DNA of 64,000 nt from Sclerotinia nivalis (Eukaryota; Ascomycota; Leotiomycetes; Helotiales; Sclerotiniaceae). Shown in pieces: positions 37,329-48,951 of the stretch (positions are counted from its first letter, which is position 1; each line of letters opens with the position of its first letter). The notes beneath the pieces were generated by a model, which had not been told where the DNA came from, ran no database searches, and saw only the letters and a program-made list of their open reading frames with translations. The position numbers and the translations under genes were made by a program. The stretch is from assembly GCA_029531795.1 (NCBI GenBank), contig JAPEIS010000007.1, positions 1,860,001 through 1,924,000 of the forward strand, in the 5' to 3' direction.

Positions 37329-37715
37329 TGCTACTTGTTCCTCGCGCGATGAGCCAAATATATAAAGAATCCTTCAAAATCCTCATGTTCTAGATTTTTG
37401 TTGAAGAAAAGAATGAGGTTTACCAGTTCGAGGGGAAAAAATAGATCTGTAACACGTCATTAGCTCGTTTGCAGTGCAACTTCGGGATGACCTCCCGATG
37501 CTGCAGATATGCATGCTCAAGTCTACCAATAATTTAGCCTCTATTCCCTGCATCTTACGGGATATTTGCCACAATAGGAAAAAATTCGAGGCTGCTTACT
37601 CAAGATGATCATTTCTAATTGTAGATGCGGGACTCAGCCTCACGATCATTAAAATGTATTCTGGAATACATAGCGACGATATATCTCCCGGTTTTCGTAG
37701 ACGACGTGAATCAAT
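37329..37715. promoter_or_regulatory. 387-bp shared intergenic promoter of the divergent zinc-finger / DUF7580-type pair
   Basis: Both start codons flank this interval, so one short region must serve both genes. It contains no ORF of note and no obvious palindrome. Co-regulation is an inference from geometry only. Confidence 0.5.
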
Positions 37716-39450
37716 ATGAGTGGTATAGAAGTGACCGGGTTGGTTCTAGCCGTTCTTCCTCTATTCATCGAGGGCGCAAAGGCATACTCACATGGCGTTG
37801 AGACAATCCGAAAAACCGTCTCTCGTCGAGAACGCGATGAAAAGCTCATGGGCTTTTATGATGAGTTCTATTGGGAAATAGTGCAACTGGATCGTCAAAC
37901 TTTAGGAGTCATCAAATCGTTGCCCTACTTATCCGATAAACGAAAGGCCGAGCTGACAATGGATATTCGTTTGGAGGCCTGGGAAGCAGACGCTGATGTT
38001 GCTCAAGCACTCTTTGACTACTTTGGATCGAAGGAGTATTTAGATGCTTTCTTGCATGTGATGGGTAAAATTGCTCAGTTGCTTTCTCAGTTGATAAAAG
38101 ATCCTACTATCCGTGTATTATCGGATGATGTTGTGAGTACAAGTTTCAATACCCAAAGCATTCACAGCTGATGAAATGTAGGAACAAACCAAGATGTTCA
38201 GTAAACTGACGAGGTTTGCCACTGAGAAGGAGAGGGGCGAGACGACCAGTACTTTCAAGGAAAGAATACGATTTTGGAAAAAAGAAAAAGAGAGGGATAT
38301 ATGCCTGAAGAATCTTTCCACATGGAATAAGAGACTTTTTCGTTTGACAGAGCAAGCGCAAAAGGAACCTGTTACCAAAAAGTTACCTTTGGGAGTAAAA
38401 GATGTCCCGTCATCTCATTTGCGGTTACTCTCGCAAAAGCTATACAGAGCGCTCGCCAAATGTTGGAGTTGCAATTGCTCCACTCAACACGAAGCAAAGT
38501 TTTGTTTGAAAGCTCGAGGAGATTCGGTGAAGCCGACGGTGACAGAGCTTGATTTCGATTTCTTGTTTTCAGTTCAGGAAGATATAAAATTGGGGAGATG
38601 GCAAGAAGGAACTGTGGTTGTAAGGTCAAACGGGTTAGTTTCTGGTATTCCGAAAACTTTCACCAGTCTCACTGCTAATCTACTTTGACCCTCTAACAGC
38701 GAACCTTCAAAAGATGATCGCTCCCTTTTACAAAGAATATGCGACACAGTGGGGTGTAGAGGACCCGTTGATCAATGTCTTCAGCTCTTGGTAGAAGATA
38801 CCGGAAATGGCGAAATGCTCTGGCAGCTCCGCTCAACTCCCAAGAGGCTACCCAAATCTGGACTTTCACAAGCCGGATCTTTGCAAGCAGTACTAGAAAA
38901 ATCGATAAAATTACCGCTGGTCACAAAACGAAGATTGGCAGTCATTTTCGCACATTCCCTATTACAGTTACACGAAAGTTACTGGAAGAATAAGGAGTGG
39001 AATAAGAACCACATATTCTTCTTTTACGGCATCTCCGGAACCCTGGATTTTCAACGTCCTTACCTATCGACAATTTTTGATCCTGCAATAAACGATCAGC
39101 AGCCGCCTTTGGATTTGAACAGGTTCCATCGCAATCCGAGTATCTTGGCCCTGGGAATTCTTCTCATTGAGTTACACACCGGAAAGTTGATCGAGACTTT
39201 TCGCACCGATGTTGAAAAGCAAGATGTAAACGCAAACACAGATTGGCTCGTCGCAAACCGAGTAGTTAAGACACTAGAGGATTGTTCTCTTGGTTATCGT
39301 GATGCTGTTCAGTCATGCTTAGATACGCCATGGGTACCAGCCGGTCAGAGGGTGAATCTGGAAGATGTGGCGACTAGGGCTGGTGTGTATCAGGATGTGA
39401 TCAAACCATTGGAGGATGAGCTTACCTATTTATTTCGCGAAAAAATATGA
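37716..39450 (+). CDS. Helical N-terminal domain plus DUF7580 (kinase-like) protein
   Basis: Exons 37716-38132, 38182-38633 and 38700-39450 join in frame to give 539 residues. The N-terminus (MSGIEVTGLVLAVLPLFIEG) is the hydrophobic opening of a helical domain common in fungal NLR-type and incompatibility proteins. The first 139 residues are almost all helix-forming and lack enzyme motifs. The C-terminal half matches the DUF7580 pattern: LPLVTKRRLAVIFAHSLLQL, then W-N-K-N-H-IFFF, then RPYLSTIF, then the clear NPSILALGILLIELHTGKLI near residue 440. That last segment resembles helix F of protein kinases, but no catalytic HRD or DFG motif is present, so it would be a pseudokinase-like fold at most. 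Family knowledge suggests a place in fungal self/non-self or cell-death signalling; function here is inferred. The family call is from memory and needs a profile search. Confidence 0.78.
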
Positions 39451-40196
39451 TTTTCATGTTCATCATCGATGCATGGGAGAGAGTTATGGGCGAAAACAGC
39501 TTGCTGTTCTTATGTTTTGTCTAGCCTAAGTGATCATGAAATTAGTAAACTAGATCGTTAGTCTTCAAATCATTCAATCACACAAAAGAAAAGAACAATA
39601 GACTAAAACTCTATATATTGTAAAGGCCAACTAAGAGGATCAGTTTATCAGAGGGTTGAGTGGGAAGAAGAGAAGGCTTTCGCGCATGTGGCTGTGGATG
39701 ATGTTGAGTTGAAGGATTGAAGGAATCATGATTTTGTAAGATCTTCGAGGCGGATCTGCTCTCACCCTAGTATAGAACAAATCAATATCAAAGCTGTTAA
39801 TAATTCATTTCTAACAACACCCAAAACTCCACACAATTTCATCAAGCACTCTCAAAGTCACATCCCAGCATCAACACAAAATTACACAACATTCTCAATC
39901 CATTGGATTTCCAAACCTATCTGAGCTAAGCTCTTAAAATACAATCAAGTCCCCCAATCCAAGCCTGGCAACCAAGAAACATATAATGATGATATCTATT
40001 ATCTATAGATACATCGTGGGTATCAATTCCACTTTTATATTTCCGAAGCCGCAGCTCCGGAAACCTATGTCGCTTTGCTCGCTCGCTACATGTCTAATAC
40101 CAAGTACTCGAAGAAAACGCCTCTGAGCAGCATTAGCTTCATCAGCATCCAAATATTTCGCAGAATAACCATCCGAATCTTCGACAGAAAAGTCCT
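39451..40196. other. Spacer between convergent 3' ends
   Basis: Lies between two stop codons. A 65-codon minus-strand ORF at 40003-40200 directly follows the next gene's TGA in another frame. It could be 3'-UTR or an alternative C-terminus, but no splice pair was found that joins it. No other feature. Confidence 0.45.
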
Positions 40197-40999
40197 TCAT
40201 GAATAGATTGGTTTAACATGTATTCCCCCCGGAAATTCGTCCTCCGTGTCTTCATCACTAGAGAGGTGCTCAGAAGTGGTTGTATCGCCTGTTATTGTAA
40301 TGTTAGTGGATACCCTAAATGACTTATTTCGTTACAATGCACAGATAATTTATTACATGCGCACTGCAAAATTTTCAAAAACATACCTGAACCGCCTCTC
40401 TCCTCCGCAGGTTTGACAGCATAGCGGGTGGTGGACTCGCCGGGGACCAAACCCTTTTTGTCAGCTGGCTTTGGCTTGCTTTTCTTTTGAATACGTCCTT
40501 TATCGGATACACGACGTCCTAGGCGCGATGATAAATGCTTTAGTACGGATGCTTGATAAAAAGAACGGGAGTGGTAAGGGGGCAGGTAAATGAGAACGAA
40601 GGCGAAAGAAGACATACTTCCCGCGCCAGAAGGATGACTTGGCCTTTTAGATTTACCTGTGGATGCGCCATTTGAAACATCCATTGCAGCATCCTTGGCA
40701 ACCATACTATCTTTCATTCGCTTCATAGCCTCCTGTTCCTGCTCCTCAGTCACATAGAGGTAATCCTTCTGGCTATCAATAGCGGACTCACTACTTTCAC
40801 CAGCTACTAGTTGAGTGCGACAGTAAGAAGTGTTGAATTGAAAAGGATTGAAGGCTAAAGGCGAAAATATGTCGTCCTGAGCTGCGCTGGTAGCGCCGAC
40901 CTTCATCTCTAGAGTACGAAGAGCATTGCGTGGCGTGTTGGAAAGAGCATCGTAGACATCATCGCCATACCGGCGATAACCAAAGTAAAGATAATTCAT
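40197..40999 (-). CDS. Unrecognised 201-residue charged protein
   Basis: I do not recognise this family. Exons 40999-40618, 40518-40387 and 40288-40197 join cleanly in phase 1 at each junction (GTATGT donors; CTAG and ACAG acceptors). The N-terminal third looks ordered (MNYLYFGYRRYGDDVYDALS, then FSPLAFNPFQFNTSYCRTQL). A glutamate/lysine helix follows (VTEEQEQEAMKRMKDSMVAK), then a strongly basic linker (RRRVSDKGRIQKKSKPKPADKK) and an acidic end (SSDEDTEDEFPGG). Two consecutive introns keeping frame support a real gene. The stop is TGA at 40199-40197. An adjacent open frame downstream (see the spacer) leaves the true C-terminus slightly uncertain. Confidence 0.68.
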
Positions 41000-42254
41000 T
41001 GTCGCTTGTGTAATTCTTGAGAATATCTTGAAGAATGTAAGAATTTAGAATCGAAGGATGGGGTTTGAGAAGAAGTTATATTATGAATGAAAATACAAAA
41101 GAGATTTTTCAGTGCGTGAAGGGTAGGGTTTAGTGAGACGCTAAGAGGGAAACTTTGAATCGAGGGCAATAGGAGCATATTAGACTACCTTATGACTGCC
41201 GTGTTAGGCTCAATATGGCAAGTAAGACTTTGAGCCTATACCTATATAGTCTAGGAATCGTAGCTTTAATGATAAGACAACGCCCTTCGCACCTACCATT
41301 ACAATCTTTCACCGGCATATGAGTTGGGCCGGAAAAGTGCAACTGCTAACGGTGTTTGACTTCTACAACATCACTTGATTTTATCCTAACGATTCCAGAG
41401 AAGAGTAGAGAGGGGTTTAACAAAAATCATTACTCGATTGAGTTTAGACAGAGGACAGAAGAGGGAGGCGAATGCAGAGTTCTGAATATAGGTTATCAAA
41501 TAGTCATTCTCTTCGCACGATAACTCGAAGAGATGGAGGAGGCCAGCGGAAAATGCGAGGCATATGACTCAAAGTTTCGACGTTCTATACCCCGCTTGAA
41601 AAATTCATCGCACTAGCGTGACGCACTTGGACTTCAAGAGAAAGCTACTTTTTCTTTCTCTCCACTGCTCCCTAATTGTATGTTGAAAAGACAAACAAAA
41701 ACCCACAATAAGGAGATTGATGTACGGAATCACAATCAGCCATCACTGAGAAAAGATTCTGCAGATCAATTTCCACAAATATTCCCCACGGGGTCGCTTG
41801 TCCATCTTGAACTTGAACCGTGCGCTAACCCTTCTAACCAGTGTTCGGTAGCGAGAATAGCGTTGAAGCTAACAGTGCATCGATCGTCCGATTTGACCCG
41901 ATAATGCACAATGGTATGTATGACATACGACATGACTTTAAAGACTTTTTATGCACCGTCTGAAATCACAACTCTCTAGCAACCGTGGCTAGATAACTAC
42001 TAGGTATGTGGCGACTACGAGAAGAGTAATCGAGATCAAAATTAGCCAATGGCATGCTATGTATTAGGTACTAGAGCAAATGAACTTTCATTTTGGCTCA
42101 TGCTTAGTAATGCCACCTTTCTATCCTTCTTACTTCCACTCATCGCAGTCCATTTCTCCTCTTTTTCTTCCCAATACTCCCCAACTCTTTTTCCTGAAGG
42201 ACAGGCAACCGAATTTTTTCTTTTCTCAACTTGAAATCGAGAAATACGGTAATC
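41000..42254. other. 1.25-kb divergent spacer
   Basis: Upstream regions of both flanking small genes. CT-rich stretches occur near 41645-41670 and 42110-42200, the latter directly before the next start, as in many fungal core promoters. A 74-codon ORF at 41680-41904 has no support. Confidence 0.5.
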
Positions 42255-42995
42255 ATGTCCGAGGCTGATACTCAAGGGCTCCTGAAAGAGGAGAAAAAGA
42301 ATGCGCAGGAAATGTATGAAAATGCAAAGGTTGCAAAGGCTGAAAAGGCTTTGCAGGAAATCGAGGTATACCCACATATTATCATGAAATGACAGTCAAT
42401 CTTGCCTGTCATTTCCTCCCACCATATTTGATATAATATATTAAACGTTCATCAGATCTATTGTATCGGCTACGTTCGCGAAGTGCGCAATGGTTGTTCA
42501 TGCAAGGATGCCATGAACTGCGGCGAATGTCATACCGTAACTTCGCCCTATCCCTACACTTACGCCGATTGCCAAAAGTCCGAAATGCTGCACGAGTTGC
42601 ACAAACGATATCTCTCCCTGGCAAAGGCATCCTTGTTCATCCGTTGGAACCTTATCAACATGTGTGCCAGCCACGCGAGAAACGAGGTGGTTTTCAAGTC
42701 GAGCAAGTTTATGAGGCGCATAAAGTCTTGGCTTCCCAATAGCTTCAGCAGAATTTACTCTCGCGAGTTGAGAAGCGAGCGCGAGAGTATGGCTGAGACA
42801 TACAGGTTGAAGAGGAATGAAGCTGTCATGCGCAAATCGAAGAAGGTTGCTGATGAGATGGAAATGAGAATGGTTATCGAAGAGCATATTAAGAGGCTTG
42901 TTGATGAGGTCACGGTCCATGAAGCCAAATATCGAAGGAAATTGAGGATTGATAGAGCAATGAAAGATGCACAAAAGCAGAACAAGGTCAGATAG
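42255..42995 (+). CDS. Small protein with a cysteine cluster and coiled coil, function unknown
   Basis: Not recognised. Exon 1 (42255-42365) joins exon 2 (42456-42995) in phase 0 to give 216 residues. The first 37 residues are an acidic/lysine helix (KEEKKNAQEMYENAKVAKAE). Exon 2 opens with a compact cysteine cluster: C40, C51-x-C53, C59-x2-C62-H63 and C76, with YPYTYADC at its end. The spacing would allow two metal sites or several disulfides. The rest is an arginine/lysine/glutamate-rich helix from about residue 110 to the end, likely coiled coil (RSERESMAETYRLKRNEAVM). No signal peptide is visible, which argues for zinc binding rather than disulfides. The gene is tail-to-tail with the paraoxonase-like gene, only 60 bp between stops. 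Confidence 0.7.
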
Positions 42996-43055
42996 ATTAA
43001 TTTTCACTAGATTCACTACCCTTCGACCCACTCGAGACTCCAAAATGAAAACTTT

Positions 43056-44467
43056 TTAAACCTTCATCTCACAAGTCATAATAAATGGTGTCGTGACTCC
43101 CCCAAGGTACAACTTTCCCGTTCTCACATCATGGACGGCGACCGTTGCTGCAGACAAAATCGTTCCGTCATCTTCCACTACAGTCTCAACAACGTAGCCG
43201 TCCGTACTCTTACCGAGATCTTTCCCTTCTCTCATCCCCTCTCTCATCATGCGTTCAAAATCGACCCCTTTTCTACGAATTCGTACTGCTGCCGTAGGAA
43301 TTTTGACTGACCGGCCATTCAAATTTTGTGCCCATTTGTAGATTTGGGGAAGTGACGCAGCTATAATGTCTCCATTTTCGTCAACACTCATATTATCAAC
43401 GGGGTATGGTGTTTGCAACGTGTCCAATTTCAGAAGAGCCTTTTCCTCGGTAAGTGAAAAGATCTGGATTTCATGCAAAAGTGGATTTGGGACATATATC
43501 AGTCCATCACGCCCCGTAACTACCCCATTTGGGCCACCCAGTCCACTGGAGTAAGCCACATTGCAGTGATTTACATTTGAATCGCAGTAACCAATACTCC
43601 CACCACCGAGGAGCAGATCAAAGTGGCGGCGCTGTAGTCTTGTTTAGCCTGTTATTGAGCTGCATAGGAGATGTGATGAGACTTACTAATCCGACCTTCG
43701 CACTATGATCATTTGTGAACACAAAAGCATCATCGTCTACCCAGGCCACTTGGTTTGGAGTTTGGATTGCAGGATCCGCATATGTCCTCACGTGCCTCAT
43801 AGAACCACTCCCAATTTTGCTATGAAACAGCTCAATGGTAGAATTTGCACCTAGACTGACAGCATCAAGAGAGGCACCTGTGGTAGGATCTATTGGTATT
43901 CGATGATTGACGAGAAGAATACGTAAGGTATCAGTCTTCGCATCTGGGCGAATGTCAAAACCATGGAGATCAAAGGTACCATCTCCGTTGTTGCCAGAGA
44001 AATTCTCGGTTTTCATCCACTGAAGCCGAGACTCTAAAGAGCCATTTCCTCGGGTATCCAAGATAGCGATTTTGTCTGTTAGACCTCGTCCGGAAGCATT
44101 CAGACGGTCCGCACTGTGGTAGGTCCCGGTGAATCAGTCAACAAATACCATGCCGATGAGAAGAAGAAAAGCCACTGATGAAGTACAAAGCCTGGGAGAG
44201 TACGAACGCCGGGAGCCAATGTAAACGATTTTGAACATCGGAACAGGCCATGTATAGGTATCCAGTGGCATGATGAAGCCACATATCTTCACAAGCTTCA
44301 ATGCCAAGATTGTCAATTCTTTCACAAGTTGCATTGAAGGCATCGATTGTCGATATGGAGCGTCCATAACCGAAAACATCGAATATAATGCGCTTGAAAA
44401 GAAACTGATAGAGAATTGCGATGAAAGCAACAATAATAGCCACCCTGTATGCTAGGGAGCTCGCCAT
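43056..44467 (-). CDS. Paraoxonase/arylesterase-like beta-propeller hydrolase
   Basis: Six-bladed calcium-dependent beta-propeller of the PON/SMP-30 superfamily; members hydrolyse lactones or aryl esters. Exons 44467-44208, 44113-43687 and 43631-43056 (donor GTTCGT for the first, GTAAGT for the second) join in frame to 420 residues. The N-terminal hydrophobic segment (VAIIVAFIAILYQFLF) is a signal anchor, so the enzyme probably faces the ER lumen or cell exterior. Family-typical segments are GIEACEDMWLHHATGYLYMA, NASGRGLTDKIAILDTRG, FDLHGFDIRPD, LLVNHR, PNQVAWVDDDAFVFTNDH, GLGGPNGVVTGRDGLIYVPN and YPVDNMSVDENGDI. The acidic/Asn residues in these (the E-D pair, the N of TPNQV, the N of GPNG, the N-D-H of TNDH, the D-N of PVDN) correspond to the expected calcium ligands. 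Physiological substrate unknown. Confidence 0.88.
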
Positions 44468-45482
44468 TCTTGGGAATATAGCCTCACAACGAAGAGGATG
44501 AATTGAGTAAAGAATGGTGGCAGAGATTAATTTGTTGTTTGAAGAATTCCAAGGTTCCTTATTATAATGCCGGCGAGATGCAGATCTTCTGATTACTCAT
44601 TCCGATTTCTACGATTTCTAATTCCGACTATGGCATGATTTAAGGAAGAAAGTGAAATTCCGAAATTCCGAAAATCATGCCGTAATTCCGACAGCGGGTT
44701 GCATCTCGTGCCGTTTTCGCATTTTCCGACATTTCAACCATTGAATGCTTGACCAGCAAATTTAGCAGCTGCCAAAAAGGGTGATTCCTTGCGATGTGTT
44801 ATGCGACACTACTAGGTATTCACAATGTCGAACTGTTGATGAAGCCATGGGAAGATTTGATGGTTGACTGAAGGTTGACCTTCATGTCGTCTCATACCCA
44901 AAGGTGGGAATCATCCTATACTAGACCATAAACCCAAGGAGAAATGAAATGAAAATGGAATTAGGAAAAGCAATGACCTTGCCGTCGTCGTTCGTTTCCT
45001 TCCATTTCATAAAAAAGAGATGACATGGTCTGTGCACGGAGTACAGTTGCATGTATCATTCTCTTTTTTGTGTGGAAAGTTCGAAGTTACAACTCTTCTT
45101 CACATTTGACATTGACATCAAGATCAGTTAAGTGACATTTCTCTTTCAATTAAACATTAAATACTTTCTATAACGCCATATTCCGTTAATACACCTCGTA
45201 AGTAATCCATCCTTCCCTAAATGAAAACAAATTTCATGCAGACTCAAAAATCAATACTGCAAGACGAAGCAAATCAACCATACATCAATATCCCAGCTCA
45301 TTCAAAACGATTCCACCCAGAACGATCCCATCCAGCAAAATCAATCAAGATTCATCCATGAATTGACGCCAACCCATTTCACCAGTGGTCATTCATTACC
45401 ACTTATGCCCAGCACCCCAGCACCCCAACACATCAATATTAATTCCTTCCATTAATTACGAACGAAGCCATACAAACGTCTG
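44468..45482. other. 1-kb spacer with ATTCCGA repeats and an inverted repeat
   Basis: Upstream of the paraoxonase-like gene and downstream of the 2EXR gene. Five ATTCCGA copies lie between about 44599 and 44690. GGCATGATTT (44632-44641) and AAATCATGCC (44672-44681) form a 10-bp inverted repeat around two of them. No gene is supported. Confidence 0.55.
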
Positions 45483-47288
45483 TCATTCTCTCTCGACGGC
45501 GACTTCAGTAAATTCCAAGTCATCCAGATCTCTATATCTCGATTTTCCACCCGCAACAAAGTGAAAGGAAGTTGGTGAATAATTGGCCGGATTTACCGGT
45601 CGATTCTGTTGAATTGCGGTCATGATATTGCTCTTCCAAATGGTCGAGGTTTCGCCAGAAGCAAATCGCTCACTGATCCATCCCTCTCCAAGATATGAAC
45701 CCAATCCTTCCATCTCATGAAACTTAAATACACGATGATGAAGTCCGTCAGGAGTAAACTTCACACCATAGCGTTCCTCATCCGTTAAAACCTCGTCAGG
45801 CAGAATTTCGATTTGTCTCGTGCGGCAGCACTCATTTCGAATTACCCGCTGAAGACTATGATGCCCGGTCCAGACGATGGCGAGTTTCTGGAGCTGCGGC
45901 ATTGCCGCCAACACTTGACAGTATTGCCAATGGTTACGGCCATTGTCGAACCACTTTTCAGCTAGCAAGTAGTCCACAGCAAGCTTTTGAATCTGATCGC
46001 CACCTGGGGAGAAAAACAGATCTTTCAGAAATTGGTATCCGAAGGCCTCGCGCCAAGTATTGTCCCCAACCTCCAAAGCATCGCTGTAGATTCGGAAATG
46101 GCTGCTGTTAATAAAAATGGTGTCCCGGTCATAGTTGACGTAGCATTTGAAGTTCGTCGTCGCAGCCCCAGGGCCGACGAAATCGGATGGAAGTCCTAGG
46201 AGGTGTTGTCTGTCATCGTACATCTTCTTGTCTCTTCCCCAGGAGTTCTCGACGGATAATGCTCTGTATTGTTTTAATCCTTGCTCTCTTGCTACACGGC
46301 AGACGCTAAGAATTGCTGGATTCTTGGCATCGGTAGATGCATAAACGATCATCCACTTCACACAACGCTTTGTGATGTGGACTTCGATAATGCGATCCTC
46401 TTCCATGGAAAAATTCCAGATCAGACATTGGACTTCTGTAGGAAAATCGGGGAATCTTGGAAAGTAACACCCGTCTTCAGAGAAGGACTCATTGTACATT
46501 GAATTCTCCAACATTAAGTTCTGCTTCTCGTAAGATCCACAGTGATCCTCAACACATTCTTGTGTGCGCTTCGTTGAATTCTCGAAAGTCTCTTCAATTA
46601 CCCAGCCTTTGGTGTCGGACATGAGCATATTTAAGTGTTGCATTGAGCCATTGCAAGGTGGATGATCAATGATAGCTGATGGACAACACTGTTCTCTTGG
46701 AACACGGGCTAGTGAAGCAGTTCCGATGTCCTCCTCTGATTCGGGTTTGAGTGAACCATTGCCATTCGGAATCATGGCTTCAGGAGAGAGTACTTGCATC
46801 TTGGTATCAGTGGTACATGGCAGTGAGGTAGTTGCTGCCTCGGTCGATTCAAGTATGTTGTTGAAGTGTATTGGAGACTGGACAGTCAAATCCATAGAAA
46901 CAGGGATATGATCAGTGGTCTCTGTTGTTAGTGGTTGTTGGACAGTAAGGATTTCAGAGCTACACAGAGAAGATTTTAAAGCTGAAACCTCTCCGGCTGT
47001 TGTCTCGACACCAGTATCTGACAACATAAAAGGAATTCTCTTGATGCACCACTATGAATAATATGTCAGAAACGCACAGAAAAAGAATCTGTTGAATTAT
47101 TCTTACATGTCTTTCAATGAATGGAGTTGTTGGCTTGCTTGTCTTTGTATTGGTAGGAGAAGTTCTGAGTATTCTAGAAAGAAGCAAGGGGGCCAGCCCA
47201 TTGCAAAGCTATAAAGATGTATTAGCATGATTCCAAGTAGGAGATTCAAGTCTCAATAGTGTTCTCTCACCATCTTATTTGATGACAT
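45483..47288 (-). CDS. 2EXR-domain protein
   Basis: Exons 47288-47271 (only 18 nt, MSSNKM), 47208-47107 and 47051-45483 join in phase 0 throughout and give 562 residues. The small leading exons are supported by perfect frame joining and standard GTGAGA/TATAG and GTAAGA/CATAG sites. An alternative start is the internal ATG at 47027. The 2EXR motif appears near residue 230: YFPRFPDFPTEVQCLIWNFS, followed by the usual hydrophobic strand RIIEVHI. Then come CRVAREQGLKQYRALSVEN, YVNYDRDTIFINS and QKLAVDYLLA, the core of this expanded fungal family. Function of 2EXR proteins is poorly known; many sit near incompatibility-type genes. The first 190 residues are low-complexity and divergent from the family's usual length, so this member has a long N-terminal extension. 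Confidence 0.85.
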
Positions 47289-48408
47289 GGTTGTTGAGGC
47301 TGTTGAAATTGTAACTGGATGCAAGACTTGAAAGAGATTTAAAAGAATGTGGAGGTTTAAAGAGAATCTTTGGAAAGCAAAAGGTCGAAGCTTAAGTATA
47401 TTTTTGAGGCTATGAGCAGTTCTTCAGTCGAGCCATTCACCTACTCTTGTGAACTCCCTAATTCACCTGGTTGTGTAGGGAGTTCATGTGATTTTATTGA
47501 ACTCACCTCAATTCGAGACTCTTAATGGTAGAATCGAGCCGATATCGGTTGTTTCATGATTTTGAATCTATCAAGGTGTTTTTCTTTGATAGAATCATAT
47601 TTCTTGTCATGAATTCTATATATACATCATTTGAGATAGTTTTTATACAAATGGCAGACTGAAGATTAATTTAATTGGTATACAGAATGGAAGAACAAGA
47701 TAGTGACTGATAGATGATAACAATACATCCCAATACTTCTTTGCATACAGCATGTTTAGAAATCCCTTATTGAGTATGTAGATATATATGAACCTCAGTT
47801 ATATATGAAAATAAATCTTTGAATCTCTCCCTTTGAATTATTAGGCCAGCACTTATATACTTATTTCTTTGAATTGATAAGACTAGAATCATATCATAAT
47901 CATTCATAACAAGCAAGAACCTATTTATCACGGGATGGGTAGGGGCCTTAGGTAATACAATGATATTCTACGAAGGAGGAAAGAATGTGCTAAGAGAGGC
48001 ACCGATTATATGAAGGATGGAGGATGGATGCCTGAAGCATCCAGAGAGACTAGCTAGGAATGGGTTGTGAACCCGTGACACTATTACTGTTGTCATCACA
48101 TTCTATAATGTTAATGTCAAGATTTATTGATAAAAGCAAACAGTATATTAACTATTCATTAAGATCAACTATATGTTTTTGGTTATTCATCTATTTAACT
48201 TATGTTTGTAAGGATTTTTGATTTGCTTTCTGGAAGAAATGTTTCCTAGACTCCATCCATACCTTTATTACTCAATGCACAACAAATACAAACATAAATA
48301 CAAACATAAACACAAAAATAAATAAACAGTTCCCTTTTTCCAAAAATTTCTCTTCCAATCAAAACTAATATATAGTTCTAATAGAGTACATAAATATCCA
48401 TTTACTTT

Positions 48409-48438
48409 GACTCCGAGACTCCGAGACTCCGAGACTCC
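48409..48438 (+). repeat. GACTCCGA tandem repeat, about 3.75 copies
   Basis: An 8-base unit, GACTCCGA, repeats perfectly three times and then partially. Embedded in AT-rich spacer. Confidence 0.93.
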
Positions 48439-48870
48439 TAGATTCAGAGGTAAGACACAGTAAAAAATAAAAGTCCGAGGTAAAGCCCAAGAACAGGTAA
48501 ATAGTGAATACTAAAAATGAACAGATCAACTCGCTTATTTATCCATATCTGTATCTGAAACATACAGGCGGAACAGGTGAAACGGATACAAAAGAAAATG
48601 AGAGAGGCTGGGACTGGGAGGAGGTTGATGTTCTGTTTGGTTTATTATTTGCTGATAGAGATGAGATTTCCAGGCCACGTTTGAAAGGGATGAAAGATTA
48701 TTGGTGAATGGAATGGAATGGAATGTTTGCTGGTAGTTACCAGCCCAGTCTCCGGGTTCGGGAACTTTCTATCCAGACATCCAAGTCTCCAGGAACCTAC
48801 TTTCAGTCTCAGCCACAATGGTTCATTTGTTTGTTTGTGAGTGGATTGATTGAATGGATTGATTGAAGAT

Positions 48871-48951
48871 GAATGATATGATGATATGATATGATATGAA
48901 TGATATGATGATATGATATGATATGAATGATATGATGATATGATATGATAT
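48871..48951 (+). repeat. 27-bp tandem repeat, three perfect copies
   Basis: Three identical 27-base units start at 48871, 48898 and 48925; each begins GAATGATATGATG and continues with ATATG-type sequence. Perfect identity points to recent expansion. The period divides by three, so the reading frame on the minus strand stays open (YHIISSYHS-type repeats), which creates an artefactual ORF. Confidence 0.95.

Noticed and set aside
40003..40200. ORF directly after the unknown gene at 40197-40999
   Set aside because: It is in a different frame, with a stop before its ATG; I found no splice pair that joins it to the upstream exons.
48871..48951. A CRISPR-like array
   Set aside because: The units are contiguous with no spacers, and the genome is eukaryotic.
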